Shown one piece after another: positions 38,200 to 47,857 of a stretch of DNA of 64,000 nt. Origin of the DNA: Peribacillus asahii (GTDB lineage Bacteria; Bacillota; Bacilli; Bacillales; DSM-1321); assembly GCF_004006295.1 (NCBI RefSeq), contig NZ_CP026095.1, forward strand, positions 3,768,001 to 3,832,000. Reading direction: 5' to 3'. Made by a program: the position numbers and the translations under genes. A model generated the notes under the pieces. It saw nothing but the letters and a program-made list of their open reading frames with translations, did no database searches and was not told the DNA's origin. Each line of letters starts with the position of its first letter. The first letter of the stretch is position 1.

Positions 38200-38409
38200 A
38201 TGAACTTAAATTTACGTAATGCCATTATCAGCAATGTAACGGGCAATACACAAGAGCAGCTTGAAGATACAATTGTCGATGCGATTTCAAATGGCGAGGA
38301 AAAAATGCTTCCTGGACTTGGTGTACTGTTTGAAGTTATTTGGCAAAATTCCTCACAAAATGAAAAAGAAGAGATGCTTCGTGCATTAGAAAATGGGTTA
38401 AAAAAATAA
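38200..38409 (+). CDS. sspI: Small acid-soluble spore protein SspI
   Basis: Minor forespore SASP, 69 residues, made late in sporulation and packaged in the spore. The sequence ([20 protein letters not shown] and [18 protein letters not shown]) is nearly that of B. subtilis SspI. RBS AGGAGG 8 nt upstream. Monocistronic, with a SigG-type promoter and a terminator. Confidence 0.97.
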   Translation: MNLNLRNAIISNVTGNTQEQLEDTIVDAISNGEEKMLPGLGVLFEVIWQNSSQNEKEEMLRALENGLKK

Positions 38410-38435
38410 CAGCCAAATCGGCTGTTATTTTTTTA
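38403..38435 (+). terminator. sspI terminator
   Basis: AACAGCC, AAAT, GGCTGTT followed by ATTTTTTT right at the sspI stop. Confidence 0.88.
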
Positions 38436-38487
38436 TAAAAACTCAAGTTTATCGGCCAGTTTGACTCCACGACCTGCAAAATCTACC

Positions 38488-39573
38488 TCACTCGTACGTA
38501 ATCCGGTCCACTGTTTCACGATCGAGTCGTTTAATCACTTCCACGACTAATTTCACGGCATTTTCATAATCATCGCGATGAAGCATTGCCGCATGAGAAT
38601 GGATATAGCGTGTCGCGATACCAATTGAAAGTGCCGGCACCCCTTTTGCTGTTACATGAATTGAGCCAGCATCTGTCCCACCACCTGGAATGGATTCAAA
38701 TTGATAAGGAATGTTTAGTTCATCCGCTGTATCTGTTACTAAATCACGTAAACCTTTATGTGAAACCATTGATGCATCATATAAAACGATTTGCGGTCCA
38801 TCGCCCATTTTGCTCATTGCTTCTTTTTCAGAAACTCCCGGTGTGTCACCTGCAATGCCGACATCAACAGCAAAGCCTATATCCGGCTGCACTTGGAATG
38901 TTGATGTTTTCGAACCGCGTAAGCCTACCTCTTCTTGAACAGCTCCGATTCCGTATACAACATTTGGATGCTGTTGATCTTTCAACTGTTTGAGCACATC
39001 GATAGCAATGGCACAGCCAATGCGGTTATCCCAAGCCTTGGCCAGCAGCATTTTCTCATTGTTCATCACGGTAAATTCGAAATACGGTACAACCATATCA
39101 CCTGGCCGTACTCCCCATTCTGCCGCTTCTTCTTTGCTGGATGCACCAATATCAATAAACATATCCTTAATTTCAACTGGTTTCTTTCGAGCTTCAGGTG
39201 ATAAAATATGAGGTGGTTTTGAACCAATTACACCTGTCACATCGCCTTTTCTTGTCACAATCGTTACGCGCTGTGCCAGCATGACTTGATTCCACCAACC
39301 ACCTACTGGCTGAAATTTCAAAAAGCCTTTACTGTCAATTTGCGTAATCATAAATCCTACTTCATCCAGATGTCCTGTAACCACAATCTTTGGTCCATTT
39401 GCATCACCTGTTTTTTTGGCGATTAAACTTCCCAAGCCATCATTCGTTATTTCATCGGCGTAAGGTGCAATATATCGTTTCATCACTTGTCTTACTTCTG
39501 ATTCATTACCGGCAATCCCTCTTGCATCGGTTAAATCTTTAAGCATCGTTAATGTTTCATCCAACTTAGTCAT
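38488..39573 (-). CDS. ysdC: M42-family metallo-aminopeptidase
   Basis: Cytoplasmic dinuclear-metal aminopeptidase (glutamyl aminopeptidase/endoglucanase M family), 361 residues. Metal and catalytic residues are in place: [12 protein letters not shown] (His-x-Asp), [10 protein letters not shown] (bridging Asp), VQEEVGLRG (Glu-Glu), [11 protein letters not shown] (Asp) and the C-terminal IHSHAAM His. Such enzymes form large tetrahedral dodecamers; substrate here is unproven. RBS AAGGAG. Conserved position beside sspI. Confidence 0.93.
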   Translation of the reverse strand: MTKLDETLTMLKDLTDARGIAGNESEVRQVMKRYIAPYADEITNDGLGSLIAKKTGDANGPKIVVTGHLDEVGFMITQIDSKGFLKFQPVGGWWNQVMLAQRVTIVTRKGDVTGVIGSKPPHILSPEARKKPVEIKDMFIDIGASSKEEAAEWGVRPGDMVVPYFEFTVMNNEKMLLAKAWDNRIGCAIAIDVLKQLKDQQHPNVVYGIGAVQEEVGLRGSKTSTFQVQPDIGFAVDVGIAGDTPGVSEKEAMSKMGDGPQIVLYDASMVSHKGLRDLVTDTADELNIPYQFESIPGGGTDAGSIHVTAKGVPALSIGIATRYIHSHAAMLHRDDYENAVKLVVEVIKRLDRETVDRITYE

Positions 39574-39629
39574 TATGTATCACTCCTTTTCGTAACCATA
39601 ATTATACAGAAATCATTTCTTCACGACAA

Positions 39630-40118
39630 TTAATAGCCCTGCTGCTGCCGTTCGTGATTCACTTCATTCTTTGTTATATAAGCTTGTTCTACATCGATTG
39701 CTGAAAAACCAAGCATATGCCCTAGTCGGATATATTCGGTAAATACCGTTTGGAACGACTCGAACGTTACTTGTTGCTGAAACAGACTAATCTCTCGATA
39801 CAATAAAATAAATTGCTCTGTCAGATTACGCTGTTCCAATGTAAACATTTCTGGCACTGTCGGTTTAAAACTCAGCCCATTTGCGAGCGACAGCAGAAAA
39901 TGAATTCCATCAACATATTCACCGAGAATTGTTTCTCGCTCAGAAGGTCCCCTTAGACTCCAAAATTTAAAACAGCGCGTTTCATTGGCAAGTTCACCTA
40001 ACTCCACTAAAAGGGCCAAAATTTTTCGTTCCACAAGGTCTTCTGTTTCTAACCCATGCTTCCGTTCAATATGCTGATCAAGCACCGCTTGCATGTCCAT
40101 TAATTTGGAAATATTCAT
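39630..40118 (-). CDS. Dimeric all-alpha dUTPase-type pyrophosphatase
   Basis: 162 residues of the dUTPase_2/MazG-like all-alpha NTP pyrophosphatase group, related to phage and Leishmania dimeric dUTPases, not the trimeric dUTPase. The metal motifs are LVELGELANE (ExxE-type, about 37-46) and EYVDGIHF (ExxD, about 67-74). Likely role: hydrolyse dUTP to dUMP. Located between ysdC and ysdB, where B. subtilis has no such gene, so it is an insertion relative to that genome. Confidence 0.82.
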   Translation of the reverse strand: MNISKLMDMQAVLDQHIERKHGLETEDLVERKILALLVELGELANETRCFKFWSLRGPSERETILGEYVDGIHFLLSLANGLSFKPTVPEMFTLEQRNLTEQFILLYREISLFQQQVTFESFQTVFTEYIRLGHMLGFSAIDVEQAYITKNEVNHERQQQGY

Positions 40119-40164
40119 CTCATCACTACTTTCTACCTTTATCGCTTAAATTATAGCAAATATG

Positions 40165-40190
40165 TGAAACTTTTAAAAAATTCGTTCGTA
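40165..40190 (+). promoter_or_regulatory. SigW promoter of ysdB
   Basis: TGAAAC at 40165-40170, 16 bp, CGTA at 40187-40190: an exact fit to the SigW consensus, about 40 bp upstream of ysdB. B. subtilis YsdB is a known member of the SigW pathway. Confidence 0.85.
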
Positions 40191-40232
40191 CATAGTATAT
40201 AACTGAAACGTTATGAAAAAGGGGGATATTGT

Positions 40233-40616
40233 ATGGCCTTATTATTCCGTCTTATTTTATTAGTAGTTATTGTCTTTTTACTATATACGGCGATTAAATA
40301 TATGTTAAGTTCGCGAAGAAAACTGGAATTAGCCCATGAACAAGGAAAGTTCTATTTTCTCGATGACCCAAAAAATATTCGTAAAAATTTCTTATTAACA
40401 TATAACGGAGTCTTATTTGAGGGCGAAAAATACCTCGGAACGACGGAGCGTTCCTTTGAAGTCGTGTCCATTTTTATTTGGCCAAAAAATACAGCCGATC
40501 TAAAAGGGCTAAAGCGGGACGACTTCTTAAAAATCGAAGCTGCTATAAAAAAACAATACCCCGCCTCTTCCATTGACTGGAAAAGCCCTGTAAAGGAATT
40601 TTTGAATAGGGATTAA
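40233..40616 (+). CDS. ysdB: SigW-pathway membrane protein YsdB
   Basis: 127 residues: one N-terminal transmembrane helix (about 4-24, LFRLILLVVIVFLLYTA) and a cytoplasmic domain with LDDPKNIRKNFLLTYNGVLFEGEKYLG. In B. subtilis ysdB influences SigW activation. The gene is plus-strand, monocistronic, with a SigW promoter and a terminator (40614-40657). Confidence 0.9.
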   Translation: MALLFRLILLVVIVFLLYTAIKYMLSSRRKLELAHEQGKFYFLDDPKNIRKNFLLTYNGVLFEGEKYLGTTERSFEVVSIFIWPKNTADLKGLKRDDFLKIEAAIKKQYPASSIDWKSPVKEFLNRD

Positions 40617-40657
40617 AAAGAGGATGTCCTGAATATTTGGATAACCTCTTTTAAAGA
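40614..40657 (+). terminator. ysdB terminator
   Basis: AAAAGAGGATGTCC, loop, GGATAACCTCTTTT with a U-rich tail, right at the ysdB stop. Confidence 0.75.
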
Positions 40658-40735
40658 ATTCAAACATTTATCATTAAATAAGAAGCCTCCTCTAATGGAA
40701 GTTTCACTTTATTACAATCATTCATTGTTTTACAG

Positions 40736-40780
40736 AAACACCCCCCTGCTTCATTCATGAAAGAAGCAGGGGGGGTGTTT
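40736..40780. repeat. Orphan GC-rich hairpin
   Basis: AAACACCCCCCTGCTTC, 10-nt loop, GAAGCAGGGGGGGTGTTT: about 17-bp arms with a G run. It stands alone in the ysdB-aspA gap, far from a gene end, with no clear T run. Confidence 0.55.
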
Positions 40781-40995
40781 GCTATGAAAAAGGGGCAAGG
40801 GCAACGGTTAATTCTTTTAGTATTTCGAACGGTCATGGATTCATGAGAAGCTAAGTCCGCGATAATAAAGTGATTCCCAAACGTGATGATACGGAAAAAG
40901 TAGAGCTAAAAGAACAATGACAAAGACCAAGTTACATCTCCCCCCGTTCTCTTCTTTAACTAACTATGAAAATTGTAAAATTGTAAACTTTTCTA

Positions 40996-41024
40996 GTGCA
41001 ATTTTTCATAAAAACATTTATGAT
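40996..41024 (+). promoter_or_regulatory. Candidate promoter of the aspartase gene
   Basis: GTGCAA, 17 bp, TATGAT at 41019-41024, about 67 bp before the ATG. The -35 is weak. 40785-40990 shows no other gene except a 20-codon frame that I do not trust. Confidence 0.45.
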
Positions 41025-41029
41025 AGAGA

Positions 41030-41061
41030 AGATCAATCTATAAATGATATTAAATTGATCT
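41030..41061. promoter_or_regulatory. Inverted repeat downstream of the aspartase promoter
   Basis: AGATCAAT and ATTGATCT, 8-bp perfect arms, 16 bp apart. It begins about where transcription would start, so it could be a repressor operator. Confidence 0.45.
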
Positions 41062-41091
41062 AAAAATTATATAAGGAAGTTAGGGACTACG

Positions 41092-42516
41092 ATGTTAAAA
41101 ACAAAATATCGAATTGAAAAAGACTTTCTAGGTGAAAAAGAAATTCCTGCGGATGTTTACTATGGTATTCAAACACTGCGAGCAGTGGAGAATTTTCCGA
41201 TTACAGGATATAAAATTCATGAAGAATTGATTCATGCACTAGCAATCGTTAAAAAAGCGGCAGCGATGGCGAATATGGATACAAAGCGCCTTTACGAAGG
41301 CATCGGTAATGTAATCGTTCAAGTTGCAGATGAAATCCTATCTGGAAAATGGCACGAATACTTTATCGTTGATCCTATTCAAGGCGGCGCTGGTACTTCC
41401 ATAAATATGAATGCCAATGAAGTGATTGCCAACCGTGCACTAGAACTAATGGGAAATAATAAAGGTGAATACGGTGAATTAAGTCCGAATAGCCATGTAA
41501 ATATGTCACAATCGACAAATGATGCATTTCCTACTGCCATTCATATTGCAACACTCAATCTATTAAATAAATTACTAGAAACAATGAATGATATGCATGT
41601 CGTATTTAAGAAAAAAGCACAAGAGTTTGATCATATCATTAAAATGGGCCGCACTCATCTGCAAGATGCTGTTCCGATTCGTTTGGGACAGGAATTTGAA
41701 GCATATAGCCGCGTAATAGCACGAGATATTAAACGAATTAGTCAAACACGTGAGAACTTATATGAAGTAAATATGGGGGCAACTGCTGTCGGAACAGGTT
41801 TAAATGCAGACCCTCGCTATATAGAAAACGTTGTAAAGTATTTAGCTGATATTAGCGGATTGCCACTTATTCATGCCGAGCATCTCGTTGATGGAACGCA
41901 AAACACCGATTGTTATACAGAAGTATCAGCAGCACTAAAAATTTGTATGACAAACATGTCCAAAATAGCAAATGATTTACGTTTAATGGCATCCGGTCCA
42001 CGCGCAGGACTTGGTGAAATTAGCTTACCTGCACGTCAACCTGGTTCTTCCATTATGCCTGGTAAAGTGAATCCGGTTATGGCCGAAGTGATTAACCAAA
42101 TTGCGTTTCAAGTAATCGGGAACGACCATACAATTTCTCTTGCATCAGAAGCAGGACAGTTAGAATTAAACGTTATGGAACCTGTTCTCGTATTCAATTT
42201 ATTACAATCAATTAGTATTATGAATAATGGTTTCAGAACCTTTACCGATCACTGTTTATCAGCCATTGAAGCAAACGAAACACGTATGAAAGAATATGTG
42301 GACAATAGCGTTGGTATTATTACCGCAGTTAATCCACATCTAGGCTATGAAGTCGTATCACGGATTGCTCGTGAAGCGATTCTAACAGGAAAACCAATTC
42401 GGGAGCTTTGCTTGCAGTATGACGTACTAACAGAAGAAGAACTAGACTTAATTTTAAATCCATTCGAAATGACGAAACCAGGCATTGCTGGAAACTCTCT
42501 TTTTGATCGAGCATAA
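41092..42516 (+). CDS. Aspartate ammonia-lyase
   Basis: Reversibly converts aspartate to fumarate and ammonia, feeding the citric acid cycle. 474 residues of the fumarase/aspartase superfamily: ARTHLQDAVPIRLGQE-like GRTHLQDAVPIRLGQEFEA in the middle and the catalytic SS-loop GSSIMPGKVNPVMAEVINQ. It is the aspA/ansB type by length and by the AALKICMTNMSKIANDLRLM segment. In B. subtilis ansB sits beside the asparaginase gene elsewhere; here it is monocistronic with its own terminator. Confidence 0.94.
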   Translation: MLKTKYRIEKDFLGEKEIPADVYYGIQTLRAVENFPITGYKIHEELIHALAIVKKAAAMANMDTKRLYEGIGNVIVQVADEILSGKWHEYFIVDPIQGGAGTSINMNANEVIANRALELMGNNKGEYGELSPNSHVNMSQSTNDAFPTAIHIATLNLLNKLLETMNDMHVVFKKKAQEFDHIIKMGRTHLQDAVPIRLGQEFEAYSRVIARDIKRISQTRENLYEVNMGATAVGTGLNADPRYIENVVKYLADISGLPLIHAEHLVDGTQNTDCYTEVSAALKICMTNMSKIANDLRLMASGPRAGLGEISLPARQPGSSIMPGKVNPVMAEVINQIAFQVIGNDHTISLASEAGQLELNVMEPVLVFNLLQSISIMNNGFRTFTDHCLSAIEANETRMKEYVDNSVGIITAVNPHLGYEVVSRIAREAILTGKPIRELCLQYDVLTEEELDLILNPFEMTKPGIAGNSLFDRA

Positions 42517-42523
42517 AACAAAA

Positions 42524-42562
42524 CAAAGAGGCTGCCCTAAACTTTTTAGGCAGCCTTTTTGC
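42524..42562 (+). terminator. Terminator after the aspartase gene
   Basis: AGAGGCTGCCTAAA-type arms (GGCTGCC and GGCAGCC) with TTTTTGC tail. Confidence 0.85.
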
Positions 42563-42637
42563 TATGCCTATGATTATGAAAAAGGTACGTCACGGATTAT
42601 CAAAAATGAAGAGTCTTACCCATTTGCCTCAAAATCT

Positions 42638-43213
42638 TCAGCCTTTATCCTTATATCGAAAAAACTCCCTCCAAGGGACGACATTTCGCCTTTCTCGTAC
42701 TAGATATATAAGAAACGTAATCGCTACTAACATAATGATAAGAGATGTTGAACTAAAATTAGCTATAGAGTGGCCAAACACCGTGTAGACAAAAGCAAGT
42801 GGAATGTTCGTTAAAAACGATAGGTAGAGGTAATGTTTAATGCCTTTATTCGATTCCATCAAACAAAATGAGAGAAGATAATAATGAATAAAAGGAAGCA
42901 ATCTTAGTATAGCAATTTGAGAGCTGTTCAGCTTGTGATTGCCGAACAGCTTATCTTTTAAAAGCAACAGCTTATCTCTAGTTTTCGGGAATTTTCCAAT
43001 AATAAAATAAAAGCAAAGGTTTGACAATGTTAATCCAATAATAGAATATATTGTACCTAAAACAGGGCCGAATAAAATACCACCTGAAATACACACGACA
43101 ATAACAGGGATGAATAGAAGTTGCCGGAGCACATGAAAAGCAATAAACACAAAAGGCATAAACACACTACCAGACTGAATATAACTTAAGACAATCGCCA
43201 ATTTCTCATCCAT
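42638..43213 (-). CDS. TVP38/TMEM64 (DedA-like VTT) membrane protein
   Basis: 191 residues, about five transmembrane segments. FIPVIVVCISGGILFGPVLGTIYSIIG carries the conserved G-x-LFGP-x-G motif of the VTT/SNARE-associated family, and ILRLLPFIHYYLLSF the R-x-x-P motif. Members act in membrane lipid scrambling or stress; a specific function here is unknown. It resembles B. subtilis YtxB by type, though I cannot assert orthology. Confidence 0.82.
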   Translation of the reverse strand: MDEKLAIVLSYIQSGSVFMPFVFIAFHVLRQLLFIPVIVVCISGGILFGPVLGTIYSIIGLTLSNLCFYFIIGKFPKTRDKLLLLKDKLFGNHKLNSSQIAILRLLPFIHYYLLSFCLMESNKGIKHYLYLSFLTNIPLAFVYTVFGHSIANFSSTSLIIMLVAITFLIYLVRERRNVVPWREFFRYKDKG

Positions 43214-43278
43214 GTTCTCCCTCCGTCTATCACGCTGCTGTTCTTACAAGCATATACAAGTTATAGCCTACGTATGAC

Positions 43279-43539
43279 TTAATCTATTCCATACGTTACA
43301 AGCAAGCCCAGCTGAATCACCATTAAAACAGGAAACCCCCATTTAAACGAAGCATGCTTTGTCTTGTGACGAAACTGCTTCATACCTAGATAAGCGCCCG
43401 TTCCTCCACCGATAACAGCTACTATCCATAACGTTCTTTCACTAATACGATATTCCCCATTGCGTGCTTTTTTCTTATCTATCCCCATTATTGTAAACGC
43501 AAGAATATTAATAAAGATCATGTACACCATAGTAAACAA
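43279..43539 (-). CDS. ysdA: DUF1294 membrane protein YsdA
   Basis: Small membrane protein of 86 residues with three hydrophobic segments. The signature is MGIDKKKARNGEYRISERTL and GGGTGAYLGMKQFRHKTKHASF, diagnostic for DUF1294. The start is TTG at 43539, 8 nt after GGGGGAG; the ATG at 43530 is 17 nt away. Function unknown. Follows rplT in the conserved Bacillus order. Confidence 0.88.
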   Translation of the reverse strand: MFTMVYMIFINILAFTIMGIDKKKARNGEYRISERTLWIVAVIGGGTGAYLGMKQFRHKTKHASFKWGFPVLMVIQLGLLVTYGID

Positions 43540-43561
43540 AAGCTTCTCCCCCTTTTAAAAT

Positions 43562-43600
43562 ATGAAAAAAGCCATTCTCTGTTACAGAGAATGACTTATA
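43562..43600 (-). terminator. infC-rpmI-rplT terminator
   Basis: AGTCATTCTCTG, TAA, CAGAGAATGGCT followed by a T run on the minus strand after the rplT stop. Confidence 0.88.
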
Positions 43601-43605
43601 AAAAA

Positions 43606-43977
<372 letters not shown>

Positions 43978-44000
43978 CTATTTGACTCGATAAATCGAAC

Positions 44001-44201
44001 TTATTTAATGTTGTCTAACATATGACGAATACGTTTGAAGTCACCAGTGCTTACAAGACCTGCTTTGCGAAGTTTACGTTTCGCTTTAGTAGATTTGTTA
44101 GCAAATAAATGGCTTGTATAAGCTTTTGAACGCTTAAGTTTGCCGGATCCAGTTTTTTTGAAACGTTTAGCAGATCCGCGGTGAGTTTTCATTTTAGGCA
44201 T
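44001..44201 (-). CDS. rpmI: Ribosomal protein bL35
   Basis: 66-residue basic 50S protein, [20 protein letters not shown] start and [16 protein letters not shown] end. Between infC (22 bp gap) and rplT. Confidence 0.98.
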   Translation of the reverse strand: MPKMKTHRGSAKRFKKTGSGKLKRSKAYTSHLFANKSTKAKRKLRKAGLVSTGDFKRIRHMLDNIK

Positions 44202-44223
44202 AAGGTATTCCTCCTCATTACAA

Positions 44224-44739
44224 TTACTTTTCGTTTTTCGGTGCTAGTACTAAGAACATGCTGCGCCCATCCATTTTTGGATGTGTTTCAATCGTAGCCA
44301 CTTCTTTACACGCTTCAGAAAATCGATCTAATACGCGTTGTCCGATTTCTTTATGTGTGATTGCACGTCCTTTAAAGCGGATAGAAGCTTTTACTTTATC
44401 CCCTTTTTCAAGGAATTTGATAGCATTACGAAGCTTCGTGTTAAAGTCATGCTCTTCAATTGTTGGGCTCAGACGAACCTCTTTTAAATTGATCACTTTT
44501 TGATTTTTACGCGCTTCTTTGTCTTTCTTTTGCTGCTCGAAGCGGTGTTTTCCGTAGTCCATAATACGGGCTACAGGAGGCTTTGCATTTGCAGCAACTA
44601 AAACTAGATCAAGATTCACACGAGCGGCAATTTCCAATGCTTCAAATTTCGTTTTAATTCCAAGTTGCTCTCCATTTTGGTCAATAAGACGAACTTCGCG
44701 GGCACGGATGCCTTCGTTCACCATCGCGTCTTTACTAAT
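44224..44739 (-). CDS. infC: Translation initiation factor IF-3 (AUU start)
   Basis: Prevents premature subunit joining and checks the start codon and initiator tRNA. 171 residues: N-domain ([20 protein letters not shown]), linker, C-domain ([19 protein letters not shown]). The first ATG (44724) has no ribosome site at the right distance, whereas ATT at 44739 lies 9 nt after GGAGG and gives the conserved N-terminus (I/M)-S-K-D. An AUU start is the classical way infC autoregulates. Behind an L20-type leader. Confidence 0.96.
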   Translation of the reverse strand: MSKDAMVNEGIRAREVRLIDQNGEQLGIKTKFEALEIAARVNLDLVLVAANAKPPVARIMDYGKHRFEQQKKDKEARKNQKVINLKEVRLSPTIEEHDFNTKLRNAIKFLEKGDKVKASIRFKGRAITHKEIGQRVLDRFSEACKEVATIETHPKMDGRSMFLVLAPKNEK

Positions 44740-44844
44740 AGTTAGCCACCTCCAAGGTTATTTAGCGAATACGAACGTAGAGATAAAACGGCAACGCTCA
44801 CAACTCGCTTACATGATTTGCACTTGCATTTATGCTCAATCAAT

Positions 44845-44975
44845 AAAAAAGTGCGGGTACAGAATGCACCCACACAGATAGACTCATTTAGAAATTCCAA
44901 ATAATCAAATCATGACCTGTTAACTACTACAAAGCGTCAACCAGGTGAGAAGCGGGTGCCTCTTCTTTCCTCAAT
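44845..44975 (-). promoter_or_regulatory. L20-type leader with attenuator upstream of infC
   Basis: Minus strand GGCACCCGCTTCTCACCTGG start, then a terminator GGGTGCATTCTGTACCC-type with T run (44845-44875). CACCCGC can pair alternatively with GGGTG of the terminator. Matches the Bacillus infC leader bound by L20. Identity of the whole fold is inferred. Confidence 0.75.
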
Positions 44976-44998
44976 TTCGTATTCAATTTACCTTAGAG

Positions 44999-45028
44999 AA
45001 TATATCATAAACACAGATGATTTGTCAA
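44999..45028 (-). promoter_or_regulatory. SigA promoter of infC
   Basis: TTGACA at 45028-45023, 18 bp, TATATT at 45004-44999 on the minus strand, just before the leader. Confidence 0.7.
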
Positions 45029-45104
45029 ATACATAAATGGTTATTCTCAACAAAAATTATCTTATCAAATTTCCTTACGTTTGACAATACATATTTTTTG
45101 AAAG

Positions 45105-45290
45105 TTATTTTGAATCCTCTTTCTCTTTCTTTCTTTTATCAAACGCGTCCCACGAAAAAAAGAGAATCCAAAAAAGCAAAACAGGAACAATCGCATATTG
45201 GCGATAATTATCAAGTATTAATAAAATAACAATAGCTAAAAAAGCCGGTCCAAACAAAAAGATAAATTTCTTTTTTTGCCCTTCTTGCAT
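45105..45290 (-). CDS. Small two-helix membrane protein (unknown)
   Basis: About 61 residues from the ATG at 45290 with GGGG 8 nt upstream; the frame extends to a TTG at 45311. Two hydrophobic helices (FIFLFGPAFLAIVILLIL and YAIVPVLLFWILFFS) and a strongly charged tail KRKKEKEDSK. No family recognised. It lies between infC and thrS; the promoter of infC follows it directly and no terminator is visible. Confidence 0.6.
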   Translation of the reverse strand: MQEGQKKKFIFLFGPAFLAIVILLILDNYRQYAIVPVLLFWILFFSWDAFDKRKKEKEDSK

Positions 45291-45462
45291 AGCAACAACC
45301 CCATTTATCAAAAGATTCTCTCTTCATATTAGAGCATAAAACGATTTGTTTCAATTATCTTGTCGTTTATCCCACACTTAACGGACAGTAGTATCCCAAA
45401 AATGGAAATTTAACACTAATAAGCCAAAAATTTTATAAATCCACAATATTCATTAACAGAGC

Positions 45463-45498
45463 TAAAAAAAGAAAGGCACATCTGCTGTGCCTTTCTCC
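45463..45498 (-). terminator. thrS terminator
   Basis: GAAAGGCACA, GCAGA, TGTGCCTTTC followed by seven T, at the thrS stop. Confidence 0.9.
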
Positions 45499-45502
45499 TG
45501 CA

Positions 45503-47434
45503 TTAACGATTCACTTCTGCTTGAATAAGCGCTGAAAATTCTTCAAACGAAATAGTTTCTGATTTTTGTTCGCCATATTTACGAACATTTACGCTTCCTT
45601 CTTTCACTTCATTGTCTCCAACAACGAGCATATAAGGAATTTTTTGCATTTGTGCTTCACGAATTTTGTAACCGATTTTCTCATCACGAGTGTCTAAATC
45701 AACGCGAAGGCCAGCTGCTTGTAATTTTTCTTGAACTTCTTTTGCATAATCAAGATGAACAGCAGGTGAAACTGGAATAACTTGCGCTTGAACCGGTGCT
45801 AACCAAGTTGGGAATGCCCCTTTATATTCTTCAATTAAGAATGCTACGAAACGTTCCATTGTTGATACTACACCACGGTGAATAACGACCGGACGATGCT
45901 GTTTTCCATCTTCACCAACATAACCTAAGTCAAAGCGTTCCGGTAATAAGAAATCTAATTGAACAGTTGATAATGTTTCATCTTTTCCAAGTGCAGTACG
46001 AACCTGAACATCGAGTTTTGGACCGTAGAATGCCGCTTCTCCGTCAGCTTCAAAGTAGTCAAGCTCAAGCTCATCCATCGCTTCTTTTAACATACCTTGT
46101 GCTTTTTCCCACATTGCATCATCATCGTAGTATTTCTCAGTATCTGCTGGGTCGCGGTAAGAAAGACGGAATGAATAATCCTTAATATCAAAGTCTTTAT
46201 ATACTTCTAGAATTAAATTGACTACGCGTTTAAATTCGTCTTTAATTTGATCTGGACGAACGAAAATATGCGCATCATTTAATGTCATTCCACGCACACG
46301 CTGCAAGCCCGATAATGCGCCTGACATTTCATAACGGTGCATTGTACCAAGCTCAGCAATACGAACTGGAAGCTGACGATAACTATGAATTCCATTTTTG
46401 AAAATCATCATATGGTGCGGGCAGTTCATTGGACGAAGAACAAGTTGCTCGTTATCCATTTCCATCACAGGGAACATACCATCTTGATAATGATCCCAGT
46501 GACCAGATGTTTTGTATAATTCCACACTACCCATAACTGGTGTATACACGTGATCATAACCTAGACGCTGTTCTTTATCGACAATATAACGTTCGATTGT
46601 ACGGCGAATTGTTGCCCCTTTTGGAAGCCATAACGGAAGACCTTGACCTACTTTTTGTGAACTCATAAATAGGTTTAATTCTTTTCCGATTTTACGATGG
46701 TCACGCTCTTTTGCTTCCTCAAGCAAGCGTAAGTGCTCTGCTAACTCTTCTTTTTTAAAGAAAGCTGTTCCATAAATACGTTGCAGCATTTTATTTTTGC
46801 TGTCGCCTCTCCAGTAGGCACCAGCAATGCTTAACAGCTTAAATTCTTTAATTTTTCCTGTCGACGGAACATGAACCCCGCGACAAAGGTCGAAAAACTC
46901 TCCTTGTTCATAAATTGTTACTTGTTGATCGGCCGGAATTGCTTCAATTAACTCTAATTTATAATTGTCGCCAATTTCTGTAAAACGAGAAATTGCTTTG
47001 TCACGGCTTACTTCAATACGATTAATTTCTAAGTTTTCGTTGACGATTTTTTTCATTTCTTTTTCAATTAATGGTAAGTCTTCTGGTGTTAATGATTCTT
47101 CAAGGTCGATATCATAGTAGAAACCGCCTTCAATAACTGGGCCAACACCAAACTTTGCATTTTTATATAAACGTTTAATCGCTTGGGCCATTAAATGAGC
47201 TGTACTATGACGCATAATTTCTAGGGCATCGATTGTATCTTGTGTCACAATTTCAATTGTTCCATCCACTAAGATAGGACGTTTTAAATCGTATAATTCC
47301 CCATTAAATTTACCAGCAATCGATTTCTTTTTTAAACCAGGACTAATAGATGCTGCAATCTCTTCTGTTGTTGTGCCTTTATTAAACTCCTTCACTGCGC
47401 CATCAGGAAAAGAGATTTTTACTAATTCAGACAT
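45503..47434 (-). CDS. thrS: Threonyl-tRNA synthetase
   Basis: 643 residues. Domains: N-terminal TGS (about 1-64), editing domain with [15 protein letters not shown] and [18 protein letters not shown], class II catalytic core ([56 protein letters not shown] and [12 protein letters not shown]), anticodon domain. The zinc-binding Cys-His-His set is visible (Cys in MNCPHH, His later). RBS AAGGAG. Under a threonine T-box. Confidence 0.98.
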   Translation of the reverse strand: MSELVKISFPDGAVKEFNKGTTTEEIAASISPGLKKKSIAGKFNGELYDLKRPILVDGTIEIVTQDTIDALEIMRHSTAHLMAQAIKRLYKNAKFGVGPVIEGGFYYDIDLEESLTPEDLPLIEKEMKKIVNENLEINRIEVSRDKAISRFTEIGDNYKLELIEAIPADQQVTIYEQGEFFDLCRGVHVPSTGKIKEFKLLSIAGAYWRGDSKNKMLQRIYGTAFFKKEELAEHLRLLEEAKERDHRKIGKELNLFMSSQKVGQGLPLWLPKGATIRRTIERYIVDKEQRLGYDHVYTPVMGSVELYKTSGHWDHYQDGMFPVMEMDNEQLVLRPMNCPHHMMIFKNGIHSYRQLPVRIAELGTMHRYEMSGALSGLQRVRGMTLNDAHIFVRPDQIKDEFKRVVNLILEVYKDFDIKDYSFRLSYRDPADTEKYYDDDAMWEKAQGMLKEAMDELELDYFEADGEAAFYGPKLDVQVRTALGKDETLSTVQLDFLLPERFDLGYVGEDGKQHRPVVIHRGVVSTMERFVAFLIEEYKGAFPTWLAPVQAQVIPVSPAVHLDYAKEVQEKLQAAGLRVDLDTRDEKIGYKIREAQMQKIPYMLVVGDNEVKEGSVNVRKYGEQKSETISFEEFSALIQAEVNR

Positions 47435-47521
47435 ACAGTTTCACTCCTTCTACATTTTCACTACGTTATAGTAGTGTGCTCAATTTGTCTTATTCCCTTC
47501 GGAAAGGTATTTGGACAATAT

Positions 47522-47811
47522 AAAAAGCCCGCCCCTGTCTAAAACAGGGACGAGCTTAGTAAACAAAATTATAACCCGCGGTTCCACCCTCGTTTCATTT
47601 TGCCAATAGACAAAATGACACTCGAAGCTTGGTAACGGCAGCTTTCCGTCAACTCATAATCGCTACAATAGCTTTCCGAGCCGAAGTTCAAAGGTGGTAA
47701 GTGTTCTAGCCGAATAGGAAGCTTACAGCCAAGGCCTCCCTCTCTAAAAATCGGGGTTAGAATACCCATGTCCTCATCATAACTTTTAAAAAACTTAATT
47801 GAAGTAGTATG
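47522..47811 (-). promoter_or_regulatory. Threonine T-box leader of thrS
   Basis: Core AGGGTGGAACCGCG at 47577-47590; terminator AGCTCGTCCC/GGGGCGGGCT with T run at 47522-47556. The specifier loop reads UUACCACC, giving ACC (Thr). Confidence 0.92.
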
Positions 47812-47817
47812 TAGCAA

Positions 47818-47846
47818 ATTATAATCCGTACTACTCGGAAATGCAA
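47818..47846 (-). promoter_or_regulatory. SigA promoter of thrS
   Basis: TTGCAT at 47846-47841, 17 bp, TATAAT at 47823-47818, 12 bp beyond the ytxC stop. Confidence 0.75.
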
Positions 47847-47857
47847 GTGATTTTTTC

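Noticed and set aside
40785..40847. 20-codon frame starting ATGAAAAAGGGG
   Set aside because: A G-rich stretch precedes it but this belongs to the hairpin arm; too short and no family or terminator.
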